A stretch of 64,000 nucleotides of DNA from Saccharopolyspora indica (lineage in GTDB: Bacteria; Actinomycetota; Actinomycetes; Mycobacteriales; Pseudonocardiaceae). The notes under the pieces were generated by a model. It had not been told where the DNA came from, did no database searches, and saw only the letters and a program-made list of their open reading frames with translations. Below are positions 8,691 to 16,442 of the stretch, in pieces. The stretch lies in assembly GCF_027853965.1 (NCBI RefSeq), contig NZ_JAQGLB010000017.1, positions 62,001 to 126,000 on the forward strand, in the 5' to 3' direction. Both the position numbers and the translations under genes were made by a program. Each line of letters opens with the position of its first letter. Position 1 is the first letter of the stretch.

Positions 8691-9107
8691 GTGGCAATCT
8701 GGGATGGGATCGGCGCTGCTGGCGCAGCTGCTGCCAAGGCGGTGGCCGCGAACAAGGCGATGATCCACACCGCGGTCAACAGCGGGGGCACCGCTCAGGC
8801 GGCGTCGTTCTCGGTTGACATCGAGCAGATCCCTGGGCTGATCGCCAAGTACGAAGAGGCCCAGGACAAGCTGGACAGGATCCTGCGGAAGGCCCAAGAT
8901 CTGCGATACATCAATGGGCCGGGTGAGGACGAAGTGAGCCAGCAGCTCGCGTCGGCACTCGGGGAGATGGCCGGAGACGGCGAAGGTTGCCTGTCCTGGG
9001 CTGTCAACGATGCACGCACTCGTATCCAGGGAATGATTGACCAGCTGAAGGCTGCTCAGGGCACCTACACCAGCACCGACGAAGCCGCCACGGCCAGCCA
9101 GGTTTAA
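8691..9107 (+). CDS. PE/WXG-like ESX substrate, small
   Basis: 138-residue, mostly helical protein with two predicted long helices (about 10-65 and 75-125) and no signal peptide. It ends in GTYTSTDEAATASQV, where YTSTD fits the YxxxD/E secretion signal of type VII substrates. The GTG at 8691 is preceded by GGGGGTAGGACAAG. It is followed after 12 bp by a DUF3558 lipoprotein and then a PPE-like protein, so it probably fills the PE role as partner of the latter. The family is not named with certainty. Confidence 0.7.
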   Translation: MAIWDGIGAAGAAAAKAVAANKAMIHTAVNSGGTAQAASFSVDIEQIPGLIAKYEEAQDKLDRILRKAQDLRYINGPGEDEVSQQLASALGEMAGDGEGCLSWAVNDARTRIQGMIDQLKAAQGTYTSTDEAATASQV

Positions 9108-9119
9108 GGAAGATCTCAC

Positions 9120-9692
9120 GTGCTACGCCGCGCAACTCTGACCACCGTGTCGCTGCTTGCTGTGTTGGGCGTCTCGGCATGTTCGCCCGGCTCGGCGAAC
9201 GTGCCTGCGCCAACCACCAGCGACGAGGCCACGACGTCGGCAGCCCCCAAGGTTAAGAACCCGAAGAACATCAAGGCAGTCTCGGACCCTTGCCAGCTCC
9301 TGACTCAGGAGCAGTTTGCGCAGCTTGGCGGCAGTACAGGTGCAAAGCCGCCAGAGAGCGAGATCTCCGGGTTGGGCGAGCCAGCGTGCAGTTGGCGAAA
9401 CGATGCCTTCTCCACCGCTATCTCTGTCAACACCACGCACGGTGGCCCGGAGGAAATCGCGAAGCTCGCGGAGAAGAGCGACAACTTCAAGGCGACCGAA
9501 GTTGAGGGCTATCCAGGGGCACGGGTCGACGAGCAGAGCAGCTTGTGCCGGATCGACCTCGCCATCGCCGATGACCAGTCCTTCGCGATCAACTACGCGA
9601 AGAACGCGGGCGGAACGCCGGAGATGGACGACCCCTGCACCTTCGCTGAGAAGCTTGCCAGCGAAGCACTGAAGAACATCCCGGACGCCTGA
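9120..9692 (+). CDS. DUF3558-domain lipoprotein
   Basis: 190-residue secreted lipoprotein. The signal peptide ends in GVSAC with Cys21 as the lipidation site; a Thr/Ser/Pro linker follows, then a DUF3558 domain with DPCQLLTQEQFAQLG and paired cysteines (ACSW, LCRI, DPCTF). The GTG at 9120 follows AAGGAAGA. DUF3558 proteins are common in mycobacteria and relatives and often sit beside ESX genes, as here; no biochemical role is established. Confidence 0.88.
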   Translation: MLRRATLTTVSLLAVLGVSACSPGSANVPAPTTSDEATTSAAPKVKNPKNIKAVSDPCQLLTQEQFAQLGGSTGAKPPESEISGLGEPACSWRNDAFSTAISVNTTHGGPEEIAKLAEKSDNFKATEVEGYPGARVDEQSSLCRIDLAIADDQSFAINYAKNAGGTPEMDDPCTFAEKLASEALKNIPDA

Positions 9693-9738
9693 TCGCGTCC
9701 GCACTTACCACGACCGAACACGAAAAGGGGGTGTGACC

Positions 9739-11001
9739 ATGGTTCTCCCGATGATCGTTGGTGGCTACCTGCTCACACGTGAGTCTGACCGTGGTAACAC
9801 GGACGAGATCATGCAGCAGGTGGGCTTCAACCACCCGCAGAAGTACGGCCAGATCCACGACGGCCAGGGCACCGGGCAGCTCGTTGCCTCGGTCCAGGGT
9901 TGGAAGTCCGGGATCGGCGCGGATTTCGAAGAGGTCGCGCGGCTCCTCGACGACGCCAACGCGAAGGCCGGGGTCGCCTGGAGCGGTCAGGCCGCCGAAG
10001 AGCACGGCAGCTCGCTGAAGCCGATGTCGCAGTTCATCCTTGACGCCAAGGAAGTCTCGAACTCTGTCGGCGACTCCGCTGAGCAGCAGGTTCAGAACTT
10101 CAGCAAGGTCAAGAACAGCATGCCGGAGCCGGTGAAGGTCGACGCGACCGACAACCTGCTCGAAAAGGGCGGCGCTTGGCTCGTCGGCGGCGAGACCGAC
10201 CTGCAGAAGCAGGAGCGGGAGGCCACCGAGAAGGCTCAGGAAGCCAAGCAGCACTACGACAACTACAACCAGAACGCCCAGAACGTCTCGCAGAACCTGG
10301 CGCCCTACCCGAAGGCCCCGGAGATGACCTACGACCAGGGCTCCGGTGGTTACGGCACGAACCCGACGGTGGGCAGCATGCCGAACGCCTCCGGGATTCC
10401 CGGTGGCAGCGGCTACAGCGGCAGCACCGGTGGCAGCGTTACTCCGCCCGGGCCCGGTGGTGGTTCCGGCAGCGGCGGGAACGAGCTGCCCGGTGGCGGG
10501 TACACCTCGCCGAACGGGAGCTCCTCGCAGTGGACTTCGCCGACGGGTGGCGGCACCGGCGTGCCGAACCTGCCCGGCCCGACGACCCCTGGCGGCCCCG
10601 GCCCCAACGGCCCCGGTCTCGGCCTGGGCATGATGCCTCCGGGCGGTCCGGGTGGCGGCGGTGGCGGCACCGGTACCGGCCGCGGCATGGGTGGCCCTGG
10701 CGGTGCGGGCGGCCGTGGCCTCGGCGGGCTCGGTGCCGGTAGCGGCTCCGGTGGTCCGGGCGCTGGCGGCCGTGCTGGCGCTGGCGGCTTGGGCGCCGGC
10801 GGTGCTGGCGGTGCCTCCGGTAGCGGCGCTGCTGGTGGTCGTGGTGGCGCGGGCGGCATGGGCGCCGGCGCGGCCGGCCGCGGCCAGGGCAAGGAGGGCG
10901 AGGAAGACATGGAGCACGAGAACAAGTACTGGGTCGACACCGACGAGGCCTGGGACGACCTGGGCCTGCCCAAGGTCGCCCCGCCGGTCTTCGGCGAGTG
11001 A
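9739..11001 (+). CDS. PPE-like ESX substrate with glycine-rich tail
   Basis: 420-residue protein. The first about 190 residues are helical with an AWSGQAAEEHGSSLKP turn near residue 80, comparable to the WxG turn of PPE and WXG proteins. A long low-complexity region follows, Gly/Pro/Ser-rich then almost pure Gly/Ala (about 200-390), and the tail is acidic, ending in WDDLGLPKVAPPVFGE. An ATG at 9739 is chosen because AAAAGGGG lies 8 nt upstream; a GTG at 9733 is possible. Last gene of the EspG module; a strong terminator follows. Probably secreted by an ESX system and bound by the EspG protein. Confidence 0.75.
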   Translation: MVLPMIVGGYLLTRESDRGNTDEIMQQVGFNHPQKYGQIHDGQGTGQLVASVQGWKSGIGADFEEVARLLDDANAKAGVAWSGQAAEEHGSSLKPMSQFILDAKEVSNSVGDSAEQQVQNFSKVKNSMPEPVKVDATDNLLEKGGAWLVGGETDLQKQEREATEKAQEAKQHYDNYNQNAQNVSQNLAPYPKAPEMTYDQGSGGYGTNPTVGSMPNASGIPGGSGYSGSTGGSVTPPGPGGGSGSGGNELPGGGYTSPNGSSSQWTSPTGGGTGVPNLPGPTTPGGPGPNGPGLGLGMMPPGGPGGGGGGTGTGRGMGGPGGAGGRGLGGLGAGSGSGGPGAGGRAGAGGLGAGGAGGASGSGAAGGRGGAGGMGAGAAGRGQGKEGEEDMEHENKYWVDTDEAWDDLGLPKVAPPVFGE

Positions 11002-11023
11002 CCTGAAGCTCCAGCAAGACGAA

Positions 11024-11062
11024 CTGGCCGCGCACCGAATCCGGTGCGCGGCCAGCGTCTTT
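11024..11062 (+). terminator. Rho-independent terminator of the ESX module
   Basis: Perfect 14-bp arms CTGGCCGCGCACCG / CGGTGCGCGGCCAG with a 4-nt loop, then CGTCTTT. It begins 22 nt after the PPE-like stop. Confidence 0.85.
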
Positions 11063-11080
11063 CCGGCCCGAAAAGCGGCG

Positions 11081-11317
11081 TCACCGCCGCACGTCGATTC
11101 GTCCGCTGCGGGCTTCGGCCGCACACACCGAGCAGGTCGGGCGGCCGTCCACGGGGCCGAGCTCCTCGGACGTCGTCATAACTCCGCAGACAGCGACGAG
11201 AGTCCCGCCCTCCCCTCTCGAATCTCCTTCCAGGATCACGTGGTTCTGGTAGCCGAAAGCAGCCCAGCAACCCGTCCTGCTCGATTCTTCGAAGCCTTCC
11301 ACCTGAGATCTCGACAT
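11081..11317 (-). CDS. Small cysteine-rich protein, possible zinc ribbon
   Basis: 78 residues. Four cysteines are spaced C17...C44G and C-SV-C near residue 63 (GRPTCSVCAAEARSG), suggesting a small zinc-binding fold. The ATG at 11317 has GGAGAAG 6 nt upstream. It resembles in layout the other small Cys protein at 12055-12270 and belongs to the cluster of short genes around the XRE/DUF397 pair. Function unknown. Confidence 0.6.
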   Translation of the reverse strand: MSRSQVEGFEESSRTGCWAAFGYQNHVILEGDSRGEGGTLVAVCGVMTTSEELGPVDGRPTCSVCAAEARSGRIDVRR

Positions 11318-11450
11318 CGGCACTTCTCCGAAAGTTGATCGGTGGCCGGGCGCGGGGAGGGGTTCGCGCCCGGCCACCTGGGGTGGGCCGGTGCGGCGGT
11401 AGCCGGGGGATGTCGTGCCGCACCGACCCGGTTCGGGGGGATTTTTGCCC

Positions 11451-11499
11451 GGTGAAGGGCACCTTTAGGCAAGTAAGTTGCTAAAAGGTGCCCTTCACC
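11451..11499. repeat. Family A palindromic repeat, copy 1
   Basis: GGTGAAGGGCACCTTT arm, a centre with GCAAGTAAGTTGC, then AAAAGGTGCCCTTCACC. Tandem with copy 2, downstream of the gene ending at 11607 on the minus strand. Confidence 0.85.
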
Positions 11500-11526
11500 G
11501 TGCACCTGATGGTGTGAGTCGGGCCG

Positions 11527-11575
11527 GGTGAAGGGCACCTTTCGCCAACTAATTTGGTGGAAGGTGCCCTTCACC
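11527..11575. repeat. Family A palindromic repeat, copy 2
   Basis: The same outer arms as copy 1, but inner arms CGCCAAC / TTTGGTGG differ. The two copies are 27 bp apart. Confidence 0.85.
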
Positions 11576-11606
11576 TCTCGCTTGGTGGGGTGAACCGGGG
11601 CTGGGG

Positions 11607-11942
11607 TTACCGGCGGAGGTGGTGGCGGCCGGTGGGTTGGTCGTCGGGGTCGAGGTCGGGGAACTGAAGCTCGGGCCTGGGTTCGGGTTGTGTTGGGGGT
11701 TCGGGCGTTATGGGTGGTTGCTCGCGGCGGTGCGTATGGATGCCCGCGCTGGTGGTGGTGCGGTGGCGTTCGGCTTCGATGTCGGCGATGAGGTGCCAGA
11801 CCGTGTATTCGCCTTCTCCTCCTCCTGCGTGTTGGCCTGTTGTGAATCTCAGGCCGCCGAAGGGGATCTGGATCTGGGTGGCGAGCAGGGCGAGGATGAG
11901 GAGGCTGAACAGGGCGAAGGTGCTGAGCTGGATCCAGTACAT
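11607..11942 (-). CDS. Small single-pass membrane protein, unknown
   Basis: 111 residues with one N-terminal transmembrane segment (about residues 5-25, LSTFALFSLLILALLATQI) and a hydrophilic Pro/Arg/His-rich tail. The segment TVWHLIADIEAERHR is followed by a proline-rich stretch. No known family is recognised. It lies between two small Cys proteins upstream of the XRE/DUF397 pair and may belong to the same accessory cluster. Confidence 0.55.
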   Translation of the reverse strand: MYWIQLSTFALFSLLILALLATQIQIPFGGLRFTTGQHAGGGEGEYTVWHLIADIEAERHRTTTSAGIHTHRREQPPITPEPPTQPEPRPELQFPDLDPDDQPTGRHHLRR

Positions 11943-11975
11943 GGCGGTGAGTTTCCTTCCGTGGGTGGTTGTGGC

Positions 11976-12036
11976 GCGATTTCGCGCGAAAACAGGGTTC
12001 GGTAGGCGTGCGGGGTGACGATTTCGCGCGAAATCG
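11976..12036. repeat. Family C-type paired palindromes (TTTCGCGCGAAA)
   Basis: Two palindromes, GCGATTTCGCGCGAAAAC (11976-11993) and CGATTTCGCGCGAAATCG (12019-12036), 25 bp apart. They share the ATTTC-N4-GAAAT core of the elements at 27821, 29693, 34151 and 46515. Confidence 0.7.
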
Positions 12037-12054
12037 CCACCAGGCCCCGCGACG

Positions 12055-12270
12055 TCACGGGCCCTTGTCAGCGAGGTGGCGCCAGCACTTCATGCACGAG
12101 CGTTCGCGGACCCAGTCCACTTCGGACCGATCATGCAACTCGGCGGCAGGAGCTTTCGCTCCGCAGTAGGCCTCGACCTGCTCGTCGCGAGGGGTTTTCG
12201 TTGCTGTGATGGGGAAAGCGTGGCGGCCTCCCGTGACCGGACGCCACACGTACTTCAAGTAGCCAGACAT
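12055..12270 (-). CDS. Small zinc-finger-like protein (CG...CxxCW type)
   Basis: 71 residues with VWRPVTGGRHAF at the N-terminus and cysteines in YCGAK and SCMKCWRHL. This arrangement is shared by short actinobacterial proteins annotated as zinc finger proteins, which often lie next to XRE/DUF397 pairs. Here it is divergent from the XRE gene with 113 bp between starts. Function unknown; a partner or antitoxin-like role in the neighbouring system is possible but unproven. Confidence 0.6.
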   Translation of the reverse strand: MSGYLKYVWRPVTGGRHAFPITATKTPRDEQVEAYCGAKAPAAELHDRSEVDWVRERSCMKCWRHLADKGP

Positions 12271-12383
12271 CTGGACTCCTAACCTGTCTCACGACCAATG
12301 AGACCGTCACGAGGAATCCTTCGCAATCTTGTTCACCGCTTTGTGTAATAGCGCCGTCTCAGGGGCTGCAATAGCGTGGTCAT

Positions 12384-13235
12384 ATGACGACTGCACGTTC
12401 CCGAGGAATCGGCATCGAGGTCCGCAACCTGCGCAAGAATGCTGGCCTGCGACTTGAGGAGTTGGCGGAGCGCTGCGGCTGGTCCCGCGCAACGCTCGGA
12501 CGCATCGAGTCCGGAGACAAAATTCCGACCGACACTGAGATAGCAATCATCCTAGGAACCCTTGGCATCAAAGGAGACGAACGAAAAAGACTGCTGGAGC
12601 TCGCGCATGACGCGCACCAACCGCACTGGTGGGAGATCGGTTATAGCGGGTTTCCCTCGCAGCTGACATCGCTGTTGGAGTTCGAACGCTCAGCGCTGAA
12701 GATCACGGATGTCACACTCGGCTTCGTTCCCGGGTTGCTGCAAACCGCCGACTACGCCCGCGCGGTCATCCAAAACGGTGGGCTACCAGACTCCGAAGTA
12801 GAAGCCCGCGTATCACTGCGTCTGGGCAGGCAGAGCATCCTCACACGAGCCAAGCCGGTCGAGCTCCATGTGCTGATTGATGAATCCGTGCTGAATCGCC
12901 CCGTCGGCGGAGGGGCTGTGATGGCAGAGCAGCTTCGCCACCTGGAGCGGGTGGGCCGACGCCCGCACGTGACGGTCCAGGTCATCCCGTTCAGCGCAGG
13001 CGTGCACCAGGGCTTGAACGGGAGCTTCCTGATCTTGGAGTTCCAACGACAACGCCCGATCGTCCACCTGGAGCATCGACGTTCTGGAATCTTCATCGAC
13101 GACTCCGACGACACCTTCCTGTACGTGGAAGTCGCCTCTACGCTTGAGAAGTCAGCACTCAGTGAGGCAGATTCCGCAGACCTAATCCTGAGTCAGGCGA
13201 AGGCCATGGAAGGACAGCATGAACAGGATCTTTGA
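12384..13235 (+). CDS. XRE-family regulator with DUF5753 domain (Scr1-like)
   Basis: 283 residues. An N-terminal helix-turn-helix (about residues 8-65, GIEVRNLRKNAGLRLEELAERCGWSRATLGRIESG) is followed by a DUF5753 domain (about 95-270), with FVPGLLQTADYARAVI and HVTVQVIPFSAGVHQGLNGSF. This is the architecture of the Scr1-type regulators that pair with a small DUF397 protein in actinomycetes. The next gene overlaps by 17 bp and is exactly such a DUF397 protein, so they form a regulator/partner unit. Confidence 0.92.
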   Translation: MTTARSRGIGIEVRNLRKNAGLRLEELAERCGWSRATLGRIESGDKIPTDTEIAIILGTLGIKGDERKRLLELAHDAHQPHWWEIGYSGFPSQLTSLLEFERSALKITDVTLGFVPGLLQTADYARAVIQNGGLPDSEVEARVSLRLGRQSILTRAKPVELHVLIDESVLNRPVGGGAVMAEQLRHLERVGRRPHVTVQVIPFSAGVHQGLNGSFLILEFQRQRPIVHLEHRRSGIFIDDSDDTFLYVEVASTLEKSALSEADSADLILSQAKAMEGQHEQDL

Positions 13236-13458
13236 GTGGCGGAAGTCCAGCTACAGCGGCGTGGAGAGCAACTGCGTCGAGGTCGGCTGGCGGAAGTCTA
13301 GCTACAGCGGTGAAGAGGGTGATTGCGTCGAGATCGGAACCGATTCCGGCATCGTCGGGATCCGGGACACAAAGGACCGGGACGGCGGGACGCTGATGTT
13401 CCCGCCAGCAGCCTGGGACGGGTTCTTACGCGGCCTGAAGGCTGAGCGGTTCGGGTGA
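13219..13458 (+). CDS. DUF397 protein with duplicated N-terminal motif
   Basis: 79 residues. DUF397 proteins usually have one WRKSSYSG...NCVEV motif; this one has it twice, at residues 7-22 and 24-39, before the conserved GIRDTKDRDGGTL and WDGFL ends. The duplication makes it longer than the usual 60-65 residues. It overlaps the XRE gene by 17 bp. In related pairs the DUF397 protein binds its XRE regulator and modulates it; whether that holds here is inferred. Confidence 0.88.
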   Translation: MNRIFEWRKSSYSGVESNCVEVGWRKSSYSGEEGDCVEIGTDSGIVGIRDTKDRDGGTLMFPPAAWDGFLRGLKAERFG

Positions 13459-13463
13459 ACCGC

Positions 13464-16442
13464 TCAGCGCAGCAGGGTTGTTGCTTCCGGGTCCGCCAGT
13501 AGGGCCGTCAGGGCGAAGCGCTCGTGCCAGGCTCCTGCTGCCCAGGCCAGGGCTCGGGCCAGGCCGTCCGGGGTTCGCTCCGCGTGCACTCCGCCCGTGT
13601 TCTCCACCCACCAGTGGACTCGCTGCTCCCCTGCCGAGGAGCGGACGCGGAGGCCGTCGTGGAGGGTGATCTCGCCGGTCGGCAGCGGGATTCCGAGGAG
13701 TTCGCAGGACGCCGGGACGCGGGCCACCTCCGGCCAGCGCTGGGTGCGGCCCTCGCCGACCACCTGCATCGTGTTCTCCTCCGAGGCCAGCGGGAGGTCC
13801 AGGAGCTCCGCGAGGGCTTCGGCGTCGAACTGGTCCGGGCTGCCTCCGGCGATCACCAGCGGCGCCTCCACGACGCTCAGCATCCACGGCTCGTCGAGCA
13901 CCACCGCTCGGCCGGTGCTGACCACCGCGCCCGACACCGAGCGCACCATCTCCGGCGGGTCGATCTCGGACGGGTCGATCGTCCGGCACGCCACGGCCTC
14001 CGCCAGCGCCTGGTGCGCGCGCAGCGCGGTTCCGGCGCGCACTGCGCGATCCGGGTCGCCTAGGCGCTCCAGGAGGTCCGCTGCGTCGTCGGTGTCCTCG
14101 ACGTTGAGCACGTCTCGCACGCCCGCCAACCGCAGGTGCTCGGCATCCAGGTCCACGTCCGGCACCGGGTCGTACAGGCCCGCGAGCTCTTCGGCTTCCG
14201 GGAGGCGCCAGGTGCGCGGCGGGGCGCCGGCGAGCAGCGCGTAGCGCTCGATCCACCAGACCGAGTAGCTGTGCGGTTCGCGCAGCGCACGCAGGGTTTC
14301 CGGGTGCTTCGCCAGCAGGCGCAGCGCGGCGGGCCACGCTTCGTCGGCGACCAGGTCCAGGTCGCGGATGCCGACGAACCTCGGCGGCGGCCAGCTCTCC
14401 GGCTGCGCCGCTTCCTGCTCCGCCCACCACAGGTGGATGTCCGGGAAGTCCTCGTCGGGCTCCAGCGGGTCTTCCTCGACCTGCACCGCGAAGGTGTCCA
14501 GCACGCCGATCGAGCGCAGCAGCTCGGTCGACCACTCGGCCGCGAAGTCCTCGTCGAGCACCGCCAGCGGCCCGTCCTCGCCGATGTACTGCTCGTCCAG
14601 CACTTCCAGCAGCGCCGCTTCCGGCAGCAGCAGCTCGTCGGCGCGGCGGAAGTCGCCGGATTCGTCGGGCAGCGCCAGGGCGCCGAGCCATTCGCGCGGG
14701 TAGGTGTTCGAGACGAGCTGGAGGACCGCTTCGGCCAGCGGGCGGACGTCGACACCGGCGCGGGCGTCGGAAACGCTGCTGCGCACGGCGTCTTCCAGCG
14801 ACGGGGCGTCCAGCAGTTCCGCCGGGCCCGCCGGGTGCGCGCCCAGCTTCTCCAGCAGCGGGTGCGTGGCGTCGGGGTGGGCGATGCGCAGGCCGGAGAT
14901 GTCCAGTGTGGACAGCACGGCGGCCGGGTCCGGGTCGGCGTCGCGCTGGCTGAGCAGCACGTCGCGCACACCGCTGATCGTGCGGCCGTCGGCCAGCGGC
15001 ACCGGCAGCGCGGTGAACTCCTCGCGGGCCACCGGGTCCGCGCCCTCGATCGGCGCCAGCGCGTCGTAGAGGCGGTACCACCAGTGCGGCGGGCGCTGCA
15101 GGCCGGTGACCGCTTCGACGATCTCCGCCGCGGCCAGCCGCCGGACCTCCAGCACGTGCAGCGACCTGCGGTGACCCGCGTCGGCGAAGTCGGCTTCCAG
15201 CAGGCCGGGCACCACGTCCGCGAGCAGCTCCACCAGCTCCGGGGAGACGTACTCGAGGACCCGGGACTCCAGCGGCGCGACCGGCTTCCCGTTCGCCGCG
15301 GGCAGCCACGCCGAGACCCGCAGCCGGTCGGTCACGCCCTGCCGCAGCTTGTCGTCCACATCGGACAGCGGGAATCCGGCGAGCGGCACCAGGGCCGTCC
15401 GGTGCTCGGCCTCGATCTTGTCGACCAGCGCGGGATAGCACTCCGCCGCGAAGGTCAGCACCGCGTCCGCGGCGCCGGAGGCCGCGACCCGCCGCCGGTC
15501 CGGCTCCACCGGCACGCTCGCCAGCAGTCGGGCGGGCAGCGACAGCCGTTCCTCGGTCGGCGTCGGCGCGTGCAGCACGTCCTCGGCCAGCGGGATCGGC
15601 GTGCCGTCGTCGTCCAGCGGAACGGCCCAGGTCACGCGCCATTCGGCGGCGTGCCGGGCTTCCACGCCCAGCCCGGCCAGCGCGGCTTCGCCCAACGTGC
15701 CCGAGGCGCGGTGCACCAGCCAGCGGTCGCTGCGGACCGGGCCGTGCACGACCAGTCGATCCGCGTCCAGGTCTTCGCGGCGCCAGGTCTGCGCGCCGAT
15801 GCTGATCTCGGTCAGCGCGGGCAGCGCGAGCAGCAGGTCAGGGGCCTGATCGGTGAACTCGGCCAGCAGCGCGTCCGCGTCGACGTCCGCGCGCAGCGGC
15901 AACCGCACCTCGGTGTCGAAACCGGTGGGCGGCTCCGCGGCCACCGGCCACGGCAGCCGCAGCACCGGCACCTCGCCGGAGCGCTTGGCCAGCTCCTCGG
16001 CCGGGCCGGGCAGCTGCGCCACCGCGTCCCTGGTCCGCGCGGCGGAGAAGGCGACACCGCCGGTCGTGGACACCACGCTCGGCTCGTCGGAGACCGCCAG
16101 CACGGCGGCGAACCCGACGCCGAACCGGCCGATCGAGGTGCCCTCGCGCTTGGCCGAGGCCCGCAGCGAGGCCAGCGCCGCGACGCCGTCGGCGGTCAGC
16201 GGCGCGCCCGTGTTGGCGACCCGCAGCTCACCGCCGCTGATCTCGACGCGCAGCGCACCACCGGTGCCCGCGGCGTCTGCGGCGTTCTGGGCGAGCTCGA
16301 CCAGCAGGCGATCGCGGTAGCCGCCGAGCCGCAGGTCCTCCTCGGCGTTCGCGTCCTCGCGGAACCTGGTCGGCGAAGCCTCCCAGGACTGCAGCACGGC
16401 CTGCCGGAGCTCGGCCGCGCCGAAAACGTCCGTTTCGCTCAC
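13464..16442 (-). CDS. Large sacsin/GHKL-type ATP-binding protein
   Basis: 992 residues. The N-terminus (about 20-180) has a GHKL ATPase fold: N-box LLVELAQNAADAAGTG, then LRVANTGAPL and IGRFGVGFAAVLAVSD, as in sacsin and Hsp90-related proteins. The rest is Asp/Glu/Ala/Leu-rich without a recognised domain. The GTG at 16442 overlaps the DUF3027 stop by 4 bp, so the two are translationally coupled. Such proteins are widespread in actinobacteria but their role is unknown; a chaperone-like or stress role is only inferred from the ATPase fold. Confidence 0.8.
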   Translation of the reverse strand: MSETDVFGAAELRQAVLQSWEASPTRFREDANAEEDLRLGGYRDRLLVELAQNAADAAGTGGALRVEISGGELRVANTGAPLTADGVAALASLRASAKREGTSIGRFGVGFAAVLAVSDEPSVVSTTGGVAFSAARTRDAVAQLPGPAEELAKRSGEVPVLRLPWPVAAEPPTGFDTEVRLPLRADVDADALLAEFTDQAPDLLLALPALTEISIGAQTWRREDLDADRLVVHGPVRSDRWLVHRASGTLGEAALAGLGVEARHAAEWRVTWAVPLDDDGTPIPLAEDVLHAPTPTEERLSLPARLLASVPVEPDRRRVAASGAADAVLTFAAECYPALVDKIEAEHRTALVPLAGFPLSDVDDKLRQGVTDRLRVSAWLPAANGKPVAPLESRVLEYVSPELVELLADVVPGLLEADFADAGHRRSLHVLEVRRLAAAEIVEAVTGLQRPPHWWYRLYDALAPIEGADPVAREEFTALPVPLADGRTISGVRDVLLSQRDADPDPAAVLSTLDISGLRIAHPDATHPLLEKLGAHPAGPAELLDAPSLEDAVRSSVSDARAGVDVRPLAEAVLQLVSNTYPREWLGALALPDESGDFRRADELLLPEAALLEVLDEQYIGEDGPLAVLDEDFAAEWSTELLRSIGVLDTFAVQVEEDPLEPDEDFPDIHLWWAEQEAAQPESWPPPRFVGIRDLDLVADEAWPAALRLLAKHPETLRALREPHSYSVWWIERYALLAGAPPRTWRLPEAEELAGLYDPVPDVDLDAEHLRLAGVRDVLNVEDTDDAADLLERLGDPDRAVRAGTALRAHQALAEAVACRTIDPSEIDPPEMVRSVSGAVVSTGRAVVLDEPWMLSVVEAPLVIAGGSPDQFDAEALAELLDLPLASEENTMQVVGEGRTQRWPEVARVPASCELLGIPLPTGEITLHDGLRVRSSAGEQRVHWWVENTGGVHAERTPDGLARALAWAAGAWHERFALTALLADPEATTLLR

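Noticed and set aside
11451..11575. Direct repeats considered as a CRISPR array
   Set aside because: Only two adjacent copies, each palindromic over its full length, with one short spacer and no cas gene.
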